From assembly GCF_006439335.1 (NCBI RefSeq), contig NZ_SAWY01000040.1:87000-150999 (forward strand): DNA of 64,000 nt. Reading direction: 5' to 3'. This document shows, in pieces, positions 57,386 to 64,000 of the stretch (its first letter is position 1; each line of letters opens with the position of its first letter). This DNA comes from Litorilituus lipolyticus (GTDB lineage Bacteria > Pseudomonadota > Gammaproteobacteria > Enterobacterales > Alteromonadaceae). Made by a program: the position numbers and the translations under genes. The notes beneath the pieces were generated by a model. The model had not been told where the DNA came from. It saw nothing but the letters and a program-made list of their open reading frames with translations, and did not search any database.

Positions 57386-57401
57386 TTTACGTTGGCGTAA
57401 A
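57386..57401. promoter_or_regulatory. LiuR operator upstream of the ivd operon
   Basis: TTTACGTTGGCGTAAA, same arms TTTACG/CGTAAA as the site at 57238, about 95 bases before the thiolase ATG. Implies that one regulator controls both divergent operons. Confidence 0.85.
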
Positions 57402-57496
57402 GGTAATATTAAGTTACGCTTAATAGATTATTTTTCGTATTTTATAAGTTCAATCAAATGAGCTTAAAATCATTTCATTAATTTTTGGAGATTTTC

Positions 57497-58681
57497 ATGT
57501 CGACACACGATCCTATTGTTATTGTCTCAGCTAAGAGAACACCTATGGGTGGTTTCGGTGGCTGTTTATCTGGCGTTGATGCAACACAGCTAGGTGCATC
57601 TGCAATTAAGGCAGCAATGGCTGAGGCTAACATTGCCAATGATCAAGTTGATGAAGTAATTATGGGATGTGTTTTACCAGCAGGTTTAAAACAAGCGCCA
57701 GCTCGTCAGGCTGCTATTGCAGCAGAGTTAGACCTATCAACGGTTTGTACCACTATTAATAAAGTATGTGGTTCTGGTATGAAAGCCGCAATGCAAGCTC
57801 ATGATGCAATTTTAGCTGGCTCTATTAATGTAGCAATTGCTGGTGGTATGGAAAGCATGAGTAATGCGCCATATATTTTGCCTAAAGCGCGCTCAGGTAT
57901 GCGTATGGGACATGGTCAAGTGATTGATCATATGATGCTAGATGGTTTGGAAAATGCCTACGATGGTATTTCTATGGGGTGTTTTGCCCAAGAAACGGCA
58001 GATGAAACAGGTTTTAGCCGTGAAGAAATGGATACGTTTGCCATTCGTTCATTAGAGCGAGCGAATAATGCCATTGAAACAGGTGCGTTTACCAACGAAA
58101 TTACTCCGGTAACTGTTAAATCAAGACGTAACGAAACTGTGGTTGAAATAGATGAGCAGCCTGGCAACGCACGTCCTGATAAAATCCCATCACTTCGCCC
58201 AGCATTTAAAAAAGATGGCACTATCACCGCAGCAAATTCAAGCTCTATATCAGACGGAGCTGCTGCGTTAGTAATGATGAAATTATCACAAGCTAAAGAG
58301 CAAGGCTTAACTCCACTATGTAAAGTCGTTGCCCATGCAACACATGCTCAAAAGCCTGCTGAATTTACGGTTGCGCCAGTAGGTGCGATGAACAAATTGC
58401 TTGATAAGGCAGGTTGGACAACTCATGACGTGGATTTGTTTGAAATCAACGAAGCGTTTGCCATGGTAACTATGCTAGCAGTGAAAAACTTAAATTTAGA
58501 CATTAATAAAGTTAATGTTAATGGTGGTGCATGCGCCCTAGGCCACCCATTAGGCGCTAGTGGTGCTCGAATCATAGTGACATTAATTCACGCATTGAAG
58601 AATAAAGGTTTATCTAAAGGTGTTGCCTCTTTATGTATTGGTGGCGGTGAAGCCACGGCAATTGCTTTAGAAATGCTATAA
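57497..58681 (+). CDS. ivdA: Acetyl-CoA C-acyltransferase (thiolase) of isoleucine degradation
   Basis: A 394-residue thiolase. Nucleophile Cys91 (KVCGSGMKA), His350 (GHPLGASGAR) and second Cys380 (CIGGGEA) are present. In this operon it most likely splits 2-methylacetoacetyl-CoA to acetyl-CoA and propionyl-CoA; it could also take acetoacetyl-CoA from the leucine route. The frame extends to a TTG at 57485, but GGAG (57487-57490) serves the ATG at 57497. First gene of the ivd operon. Confidence 0.92.
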   Translation: MSTHDPIVIVSAKRTPMGGFGGCLSGVDATQLGASAIKAAMAEANIANDQVDEVIMGCVLPAGLKQAPARQAAIAAELDLSTVCTTINKVCGSGMKAAMQAHDAILAGSINVAIAGGMESMSNAPYILPKARSGMRMGHGQVIDHMMLDGLENAYDGISMGCFAQETADETGFSREEMDTFAIRSLERANNAIETGAFTNEITPVTVKSRRNETVVEIDEQPGNARPDKIPSLRPAFKKDGTITAANSSSISDGAAALVMMKLSQAKEQGLTPLCKVVAHATHAQKPAEFTVAPVGAMNKLLDKAGWTTHDVDLFEINEAFAMVTMLAVKNLNLDINKVNVNGGACALGHPLGASGARIIVTLIHALKNKGLSKGVASLCIGGGEATAIALEML

Positions 58682-58703
58682 GCGAATAAATTAGGAATAG
58701 AAA

Positions 58704-59861
58704 ATGAATTTTGATTTAACTGAAGATCAGCAAATGTTTGCTGATACGGCAAAACAATTTAGTGATAGTGAACTCCTTCCTAACGCGGCTAAATGGGATC
58801 AGGAACATATTTTTCCTAAAGAGGTCATAGCAAAAGCAGGCGAGTTAGGCTTTTGTGGTTTATATGCCCCTGAAGATGCCGGAGGTTTAGGCTTAAGTCG
58901 TTTAGACTCATCGATTATTTTTGAACAAATGGCGATGGGCTGTACTACTACGACGGCAATGATGACTATTCATAATATGGCAACATGGATGATCGCCACA
59001 TGGGCAACTGATGGTGTTAAAGAAGCTTGGTGTCCTGAATTAGTAACAGGCGAAAAACTAGCATCATACTGTTTGACTGAGCCTGGCTCTGGCTCTGATG
59101 CGGCTTCATTAAGAACAAGCGCTAAAAAAGATGGTGACCATTATATTGTTAATGGCTCAAAGATGTTTATTTCAGGCGCTGGCGAAACAGATGTACTTGT
59201 TGTAATGGCTAGAACGGGCGAAGCAGGCCCTAAAGGTATATCAGCATTAGTTATTCCTGCTGATGCTGAAGGTGTTATTTACGGTAAAGCAGAAGAAAAG
59301 CTTGGCTGGAATGCACAACCAACACGATTAATCACCTTTGATAACGTTAAAGTTCCTGTAGAGAACTTACTTGCTTCAGAAGGAGAAGGTTTTACTTTAG
59401 CGATGAAAGGGCTTGATGGCGGCCGTATTAATATTGCGACTTGCTCTATTGGTACAGCACAACAAGCATTGAATACGGCGATGGAATACATGCAAGAGAG
59501 GCAACAATTTGGTAAACCTATTGCCGCTTTTCAAGGCTTACAATTTAAACTAGCAGATATGGCGACAGAGCTTGTTGCGGCCAGACAACTTGTGCGGTTA
59601 GCAGCCTATAAGCTAGATCAAAACGATCCAGAGAAAACTGCTTATTGTGCTATGGCGAAACGTTTTGCGACAGATATTGGTTTCCAAGTTTGTGATGCCG
59701 CACTGCAAATTCATGGTGGGTACGGTTATATCAAAGAATATCCAATTGAGCGTCACTTTAGAGATGTAAGAGTTCATCAAATTCTCGAAGGAACAAATGA
59801 AATTATGCGTCTTATCATAGCAAGACGACTGCTAACTGAAGGTGCTGGTCAATTATTGTAA
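58704..59861 (+). CDS. ivdC: Branched-chain acyl-CoA dehydrogenase (isobutyryl/2-methylbutyryl-CoA)
   Basis: A 385-residue FAD acyl-CoA dehydrogenase: 'YCLTEPGSGSDAASLRTSAKK', 'MFISGAGETDVLVVMART', 'LQIHGGYGYIKEYPIERHFRDVRVHQILEGTNEIMR'. The catalytic base is Glu362 (EGTNE), at the usual C-terminal place, unlike LiuA. Context points to isobutyryl-CoA and 2-methylbutyryl-CoA. It sits 22 bases after the thiolase, where Shewanella has ivdB (methylmalonate-semialdehyde dehydrogenase) in between. Confidence 0.9.
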   Translation: MNFDLTEDQQMFADTAKQFSDSELLPNAAKWDQEHIFPKEVIAKAGELGFCGLYAPEDAGGLGLSRLDSSIIFEQMAMGCTTTTAMMTIHNMATWMIATWATDGVKEAWCPELVTGEKLASYCLTEPGSGSDAASLRTSAKKDGDHYIVNGSKMFISGAGETDVLVVMARTGEAGPKGISALVIPADAEGVIYGKAEEKLGWNAQPTRLITFDNVKVPVENLLASEGEGFTLAMKGLDGGRINIATCSIGTAQQALNTAMEYMQERQQFGKPIAAFQGLQFKLADMATELVAARQLVRLAAYKLDQNDPEKTAYCAMAKRFATDIGFQVCDAALQIHGGYGYIKEYPIERHFRDVRVHQILEGTNEIMRLIIARRLLTEGAGQLL

Positions 59862-59896
59862 CCACACAGTCATAATTTTTATATTTAGGATTCGAA

Positions 59897-60673
59897 ATGT
59901 CTGATTATTTATTAGTTGAGAAAAACGCAAACACTGCTGTAGTGACGTTTAATAACCCTCCGGCACATACCTGGACTGCACAAAGCTTAGCAGATCTTCG
60001 TGATTTAGTTTTAGAATTGAATGAAGATAAAGATATCTATGCATTAGTACTTACGGGCGGTGGAGAAAAATTCTTCTCAGCTGGCGCAGATTTAAATGTT
60101 TTTGCTAGTGGTGATAAAACCGTGGCACAGGATATGAGTGATATTTTTGGTCAAGCCTTTGAAACATTATCTCAATTTAGAGGAGTTTCTATCGCGGCTA
60201 TCAATGGTTATGCCATGGGCGGTGGTTTAGAAGTCGCTTTAGCCTGTGACATCAGAATTGCTGAACAACATGCTGTTATGGCTTTACCTGAAGCGACAGT
60301 CGGCCTTTTACCTTGTGCCGGTGGTACACAAAACCTCGCTATTTTAGTAGGTGAAGGTTGGACTAAGCGTTTGATTTTATGTGGTGAGCGAATCGATGCT
60401 GCTAAAGCACAAACTATTGGGTTAGTAGAAGAGGTTGTCCCATCAGGGGAAGGTTTATCAACAGCAGTAGAGCTTGCTAAAAAAGTGGCTAAGCAAAGCC
60501 CTGTTGCGGTTGCCGCCTGTAAAAAATTAGTTCAAAAACACCGTCATATGCCAATAAACGAAGCATTGCCTCAAGAGAGGCAAGCCTTCGTAGATTTATT
60601 CGACTCAGAAGATCAAAAAGAAGGGGTTCAAGCCTTTTTAGAAAAGCGCAAACCTGTTTGGCAAAATAAATAA
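59897..60673 (+). CDS. ivdD: Enoyl-CoA hydratase of valine/isoleucine degradation
   Basis: A 258-residue crotonase-fold hydratase: 'GGGEKFFSAGADLNVFASGD', 'AAINGYAMGGGLEVALACDIRIAEQHAVMALPEATVGLLPCAGGTQNL' contains both oxyanion segments and the two catalytic Glu positions. Hydrates methacrylyl-CoA and tiglyl-CoA. AGGA lies before the ATG. Same operon, 35 bases after the dehydrogenase. Confidence 0.9.
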   Translation: MSDYLLVEKNANTAVVTFNNPPAHTWTAQSLADLRDLVLELNEDKDIYALVLTGGGEKFFSAGADLNVFASGDKTVAQDMSDIFGQAFETLSQFRGVSIAAINGYAMGGGLEVALACDIRIAEQHAVMALPEATVGLLPCAGGTQNLAILVGEGWTKRLILCGERIDAAKAQTIGLVEEVVPSGEGLSTAVELAKKVAKQSPVAVAACKKLVQKHRHMPINEALPQERQAFVDLFDSEDQKEGVQAFLEKRKPVWQNK

Positions 60674-60683
60674 GGCATAGATC

Positions 60684-61820
60684 ATGACAGACAAAACACA
60701 AGTCGTTCTCTTTGAAGAACAACTATGCGATAACGGTAAAAAAGTCGCTATTGCTACATTAAACTCACCGCGCTCACTTAATGCGCTTAGCGGTGAGATG
60801 ATTGATTTGTTATATCCTCAATTATTAACATGGCAACAAGATGATGACATTGCACTTGTGTTACTAAAAGGTGAGGGTGAAAAAGCTTTCTGCGCTGGTG
60901 GTGATATAGTTCATCTTTATCAAGAAATGAATAATCATCGTGGTGATTACGCTCCTGCAATTGAAGAGTACTTTGTTAAAGAGTATCAATTAGATTACTT
61001 AATTCACAGTTACAATAAACCTTTTGTTGTTTTGGGTGGTGGTATTGTGATGGGCGGTGGTTTAGGCATGATGGTTGGAGCAAGTCATCGTATTGTGACT
61101 GAATCATCACGAATTGCTATGCCAGAAATAAGTATTGGTTTGTATCCAGATGTTGGTGGGAGTTATTTTCTAAACAAAATGCCCGATGGTATAGGGTTAT
61201 TTTTAGGACTGACCGGTGCCAGCATTAATGCAGCTGATGCAAAATACAGTAAATTAGCTGATTACTTTATCTCCCAAGATAAAGAAGCGCAGTTTGTCGA
61301 AAACTTATTAGCGATTAACTGGGGGGATACGGTTTCTTTAAATCATGAAAAGCTCTCAGCACTAACCATAGAGTTTGAGCAACTGAGTCAAACTAAGTTA
61401 CCAAAATCGTATTTAAGGGAACATCAAGCACTAATATCGCAACTAGTTAATGCTGATAGCCTCAAAACTATAGTAGATAACATCATTTCCCATGACATTG
61501 ATGACAAATGGTTTAATCGTGGGCAAAAATCATTAAAGCATGGCAGTCCATTGAGTGCACAAATCACCTACCGCCAACTAGAAAAAGGCCGAGGTTTAAC
61601 GCTAGCAGATTGTTTTAGAATGGAACTGAACCTTTCAGTTAAATCTGGTCAGTTTGGTGAGTTTGTTGAAGGGGTTCGTGCTTTGCTTATCGATAAAGAT
61701 AACCAGCCAAAATGGCGTTATCCATCAGTTGAAGAGGTAGATGAAAGCACAATCGATTGGTTTTTCATCAATAAGTGGGACGAAGGTAAACATCCACTTC
61801 AATCACTTACAATAAAATAA
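60684..61820 (+). CDS. ivdE: 3-hydroxyisobutyryl-CoA hydrolase
   Basis: A 378-residue crotonase-fold thioesterase, longer than the hydratases as expected for HIBCH. 'GEKAFCAGGDIVHLYQEM', 'VVLGGGIVMGGGLGMMVGASHRIVTESSRIAMPEISIGLYPDVGGSYFLN' and the C-terminal HIBCH extension ('FVEGVRALLIDKDNQPKWRYPSVEEV') fit. Releases 3-hydroxyisobutyrate from its CoA ester and so keeps toxic methacrylyl-CoA low. Starts ten bases after ivdD. Confidence 0.93.
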   Translation: MTDKTQVVLFEEQLCDNGKKVAIATLNSPRSLNALSGEMIDLLYPQLLTWQQDDDIALVLLKGEGEKAFCAGGDIVHLYQEMNNHRGDYAPAIEEYFVKEYQLDYLIHSYNKPFVVLGGGIVMGGGLGMMVGASHRIVTESSRIAMPEISIGLYPDVGGSYFLNKMPDGIGLFLGLTGASINAADAKYSKLADYFISQDKEAQFVENLLAINWGDTVSLNHEKLSALTIEFEQLSQTKLPKSYLREHQALISQLVNADSLKTIVDNIISHDIDDKWFNRGQKSLKHGSPLSAQITYRQLEKGRGLTLADCFRMELNLSVKSGQFGEFVEGVRALLIDKDNQPKWRYPSVEEVDESTIDWFFINKWDEGKHPLQSLTIK

Positions 61821-61850
61821 GATTTTTAAAAACTTTAAGAGGATAGGTTA

Positions 61851-62741
61851 ATGGCAACGATTGCATTTATCGGATTAGGTAATATGGGTGGCCCTATGGC
61901 TATCAATTTAGTTAAAGCAGGTCATCAGGTTTGTGTATTTGACTTATCTGCTACAGCAGTAAATCAAGTAGTTGAACAAGGCGCTACAACAGCTACGAAA
62001 GCTTCAGATTGTGTAGATGGTGCTGATTTTATTATATCTATGCTTCCTGCAGGTAAACACGTAGATGCTGTTTACCTTGCTGAAGAAACAGGTTTGATCA
62101 ACTATATTGCAGCTGGAAGTATCGTTATAGATTCCTCAACAATTGATACTGCAACCTCACAAAAAGTTGCAAAGGCGCTAGCAGTAAAAGGCATTGAGTT
62201 TGTCGATGCTCCCGTTTCAGGTGGTGTTGGTGGTGCAGTTGCTGGAACATTAAGCTTTATGGTTGGTGGTTCAACAGGTGAGTTTGATAGAGTTCAGCCA
62301 GTCCTTTCTGCAATGGGTAAAAATATATTCCATGCTGGTGATCACGGTGCCGGTCAAGTGGCGAAAGTGTGCAATAACATGTTGCTATCGGTATTAATGG
62401 TTGGAACCAGTGAGGCACTTCAATTAGGCATAGCGAACGGATTAGATCCTAAAGTGTTATCAAATATAATGAGCAAAAGTTCAGGAAGTAACTGGACTTT
62501 AGATGTTTATAACCCTTGTCCTGATGTAATGGAAGGTGTTCCTTCTTCAAATGACTATCAAGGTGGTTTTATGGTTGATTTAATGGCAAAAGATTTAGGT
62601 CTTGCTATGGAAACAGCTTTAATGAGCCAATCTTCAACGCCTATGGGCGCCTTAGCTAGAAGCTTATATGCTATGCATGCTGCATCTGGTGAAGGTAGTA
62701 AGGATTTCTCCAGTATTTTTAAATTATTTAATAAAGAATAA
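61851..62741 (+). CDS. mmsB: 3-hydroxyisobutyrate dehydrogenase
   Basis: A 296-residue beta-hydroxyacid dehydrogenase. NAD site 'IAFIGLGNMGGPMAINLVKAGH' at the N-terminus, substrate signature 'VDAPVSGGVGGAVAGTLSFMVGG', catalytic Lys in 'GAGQVAKVCNNMLL'. Oxidises 3-hydroxyisobutyrate to methylmalonate semialdehyde (ivdF in Shewanella naming). The enzyme for the next step, methylmalonate-semialdehyde dehydrogenase, is not in this window. Confidence 0.94.
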   Translation: MATIAFIGLGNMGGPMAINLVKAGHQVCVFDLSATAVNQVVEQGATTATKASDCVDGADFIISMLPAGKHVDAVYLAEETGLINYIAAGSIVIDSSTIDTATSQKVAKALAVKGIEFVDAPVSGGVGGAVAGTLSFMVGGSTGEFDRVQPVLSAMGKNIFHAGDHGAGQVAKVCNNMLLSVLMVGTSEALQLGIANGLDPKVLSNIMSKSSGSNWTLDVYNPCPDVMEGVPSSNDYQGGFMVDLMAKDLGLAMETALMSQSSTPMGALARSLYAMHAASGEGSKDFSSIFKLFNKE

Positions 62742-62752
62742 AGTGAAGCATA

Positions 62753-63514
62753 ATGAATTTACAAGATAAAACAATTGTCATCACAGGTGGTGGACAAGGC
62801 CTTGGTAGAACAATGGCGATCAGTTTGGCAAAAAGTGGAGCAAATATTGCGCTAATTGATTTGAATGAAGAATTATTACAAGAAAGTACAGCATTAATTG
62901 AACAAGAGGGTGTAAAGGTACGCTATTACATCGCTAATGTGAGTGTTGAAAGTGATGTTGAAACAACGTTCAGTAAGATTAATGAAGATTTCAATGGTAT
63001 AGATGGCTTAGTAAATAACGCTGGTATATTACGCGATGGCATGTTTGTTAAAGTAAAAGATGGCAAAGTAGCTAAGAAAATGTCTATAGAAAACTTCCAA
63101 TCAGTTATTGACGTTAACTTAACTGGCGTTTTCCTTTGCGGTCGTGAAGCAGCAGTTCATATGATTGAGTCTGGTGGTGAAGGTGTCATTATAAATATGT
63201 CTTCAATCGCAAGAGGAGGTAATATAGGCCAAACGAACTATGCTGCAGCAAAAGCAGGTGTCGTTGCGATGACCACAACTTGGGCTAGAGAATTAGGCCG
63301 ACACAATATACGTGTTGGTGCAATCGCGCCAGGGGTGATCAGAACAGCAATGACTGATGCAATGAAGCCTGAAATGCGTGACAGACTAGAAAAAATGAAA
63401 CCTGTTGGACGTCTTGGTGAAGCTGATGAAATAGCTCATACCGCTAAGTATATTTTCGAGAATGACTTCTTTACTGGTCGTGTCGTAGAAATTGATGGCG
63501 GCCTATGCATGTAA
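62753..63514 (+). CDS. ivdG: Short-chain dehydrogenase, probable 3-hydroxy-2-methylbutyryl-CoA dehydrogenase
   Basis: A 253-residue classical SDR: NAD loop 'ITGGGQGLGRTMA', 'LVNNAGIL', active-site Ser in 'INMSSIARGGN' and YxxxK in 'NYAAAKAGV'. An acidic residue after the second strand (LIDLNEE) suggests NAD rather than NADP. Position at the end of the ivd operon fits oxidation of 3-hydroxy-2-methylbutyryl-CoA in isoleucine breakdown; the substrate is inferred from context. Confidence 0.88.
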   Translation: MNLQDKTIVITGGGQGLGRTMAISLAKSGANIALIDLNEELLQESTALIEQEGVKVRYYIANVSVESDVETTFSKINEDFNGIDGLVNNAGILRDGMFVKVKDGKVAKKMSIENFQSVIDVNLTGVFLCGREAAVHMIESGGEGVIINMSSIARGGNIGQTNYAAAKAGVVAMTTTWARELGRHNIRVGAIAPGVIRTAMTDAMKPEMRDRLEKMKPVGRLGEADEIAHTAKYIFENDFFTGRVVEIDGGLCM

Positions 63515-63536
63515 TCAATTACTCATAAAAGTTCAG

Positions 63537-63578
63537 GTTCAAAGGTTGTTTTTTGATTAAATTGTGCAACCTTTGAAC
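63537..63578. terminator. Inverted repeat after the ivd operon, probable terminator
   Basis: GTTCAAAGGTTG (63537-63548) and CAACCTTTGAAC (63567-63578), 12 perfect pairs with an 18-nt loop. There is no T run after it on the plus strand, so it is either a weak terminator or an mRNA 3'-end stabiliser. Confidence 0.55.
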
Positions 63579-63616
63579 ACTTAGACTAATATAAGTAAAT
63601 AATTTGCATTTTAGGG

Positions 63617-63645
63617 TTGACCCAGCGAAGAAAATCTCTAAAATG
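63617..63645 (+). promoter_or_regulatory. rrn promoter P1
   Basis: TTGACC (63617-63622), 16-bp spacer, TAAAAT (63639-63644), then GCGCATCC, a GC-rich discriminator typical of stringently controlled rRNA promoters. Confidence 0.8.
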
Positions 63646-63821
63646 CGCATCCACTTCAACGGGGCAACTCAGGAAGGTTTGTGTAGGAAATACATAGTAG
63701 GCCGTATCAAGGAGATGAAAGGTCTGTTTTGACAAGTTAAGTGATTTGATTAAGAAACATTTAACCCAGTTAACGTTAAAAAGTGAGTTAAAAAATAAAT
63801 CACTTTTTTATAAAATAAACG

Positions 63822-63850
63822 TTGACATCAAAACTAGGAAGCGTACAATG
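63822..63850 (+). promoter_or_regulatory. rrn promoter P2
   Basis: TTGACA (63822-63827), 16-bp spacer, TACAAT (63844-63849), again followed by GCGCATCC. The AT-rich tract just upstream (63791-63820) looks like an UP element. Confidence 0.87.
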
Positions 63851-64000
63851 CGCATCCGCTTCGGGGCAAAGCTTACGAAGTTCACTGATTAACGAATGCG
63901 ATTAATCAGTGTTCCATACGGAACAAATTCTTTAACAATTAGTTATCATGCAATTTGTGTGGGCACTCACTCAGATGTTGATTTTACATAGTCCATTGGA
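63851..64000 (+). ncRNA. Leader of a ribosomal RNA operon (16S gene starts beyond the window)
   Basis: Hairpin ACTGATTAA...TTAATCAGT (63884-63910), hairpin GTTCC-ATAC-GGAAC (63911-63924), then TTCTTTAACA (63928-63937), a boxA antitermination site, and TTTGTGTGGGCACTC (63953-63967), which matches the boxC region of the E. coli rrn leader (TGTGTGGGCACTC). The mature 16S sequence has not begun by 64000. Confidence 0.9.

Overview
The window looks like chromosomal DNA of a marine gammaproteobacterium of the Alteromonadales, probably Colwelliaceae-like (Colwellia/Thalassotalea type). The reasons are its AT-rich base composition, a trp operon with a fused trpCF, a LiuR-controlled branched-chain amino acid degradation cluster, the rnm-yciO-rluB-rnd-ycgL-ycgN neighbourhood, several large secreted peptidases, and a csrB-type RNA. 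The genus assignment is inference. I see no insertion sequence, prophage, CRISPR array or tRNA gene.

Layout. 1-1543: start of a gene running off the left edge, a DUF3192 lipoprotein and a GNAT acetyltransferase. 1640-22110: a secreted-proteolysis region with three S8 subtilases, a two-propeller Reg_prop sensor with a degenerate GGDEF domain, a convergent hybrid histidine kinase ending in an AraC domain, a csrB small RNA, a small membrane protein, and a collagenase of about 2080 residues that carries two complete M9 catalytic units. 23043-30939: a small proline-rich protein and the trpE-G-D-CF-B-A operon (minus strand), preceded by a classical trp leader peptide with three tandem Trp codons and an attenuator, and by a second Trp-rich mini-ORF just in front of trpE. 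31002-36970: RNA and cell-wall housekeeping genes. 37019-48274: EamA transporter, orphan periplasmic binding protein, BlaI/M56 pair with its operators, DEAD-box helicase, zinc-ribbon-like protein, diguanylate cyclase, CPA2 antiporter, patatin, and a DUF3718 protein behind a GEMM-I (c-di-GMP-I) riboswitch. 48669-63514: divergent liu (leucine; liuRABCDEFG) and ivd (valine/isoleucine) catabolic operons with two LiuR palindromes between them. 63537-64000: two rRNA-type promoters and the leader of an rrn operon whose 16S gene starts beyond the right edge.

How the parts fit. The left third is a protein-degradation toolkit: secreted subtilases and a collagenase break down protein outside the cell, and the liu/ivd enzymes at the right end can burn the released Leu/Val/Ile to acetyl-CoA, acetoacetate and propionyl-CoA. 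Post-transcriptional control (CsrB) and c-di-GMP (riboswitch, diguanylate cyclase) also lie in the window. Links between these regulators and the peptidases are inferred, not shown.

The most notable items are RNA or architecture level: the csrB RNA with about 25 GGA motifs, the c-di-GMP riboswitch with an intact GAAA tetraloop and 11-nt receptor, two successive Trp-rich leader peptides before trpE, the tandem collagenase with two VHL-beta-like modules, and a subtilase with a C-terminal tail of exact 11-residue GLIWKN repeats.
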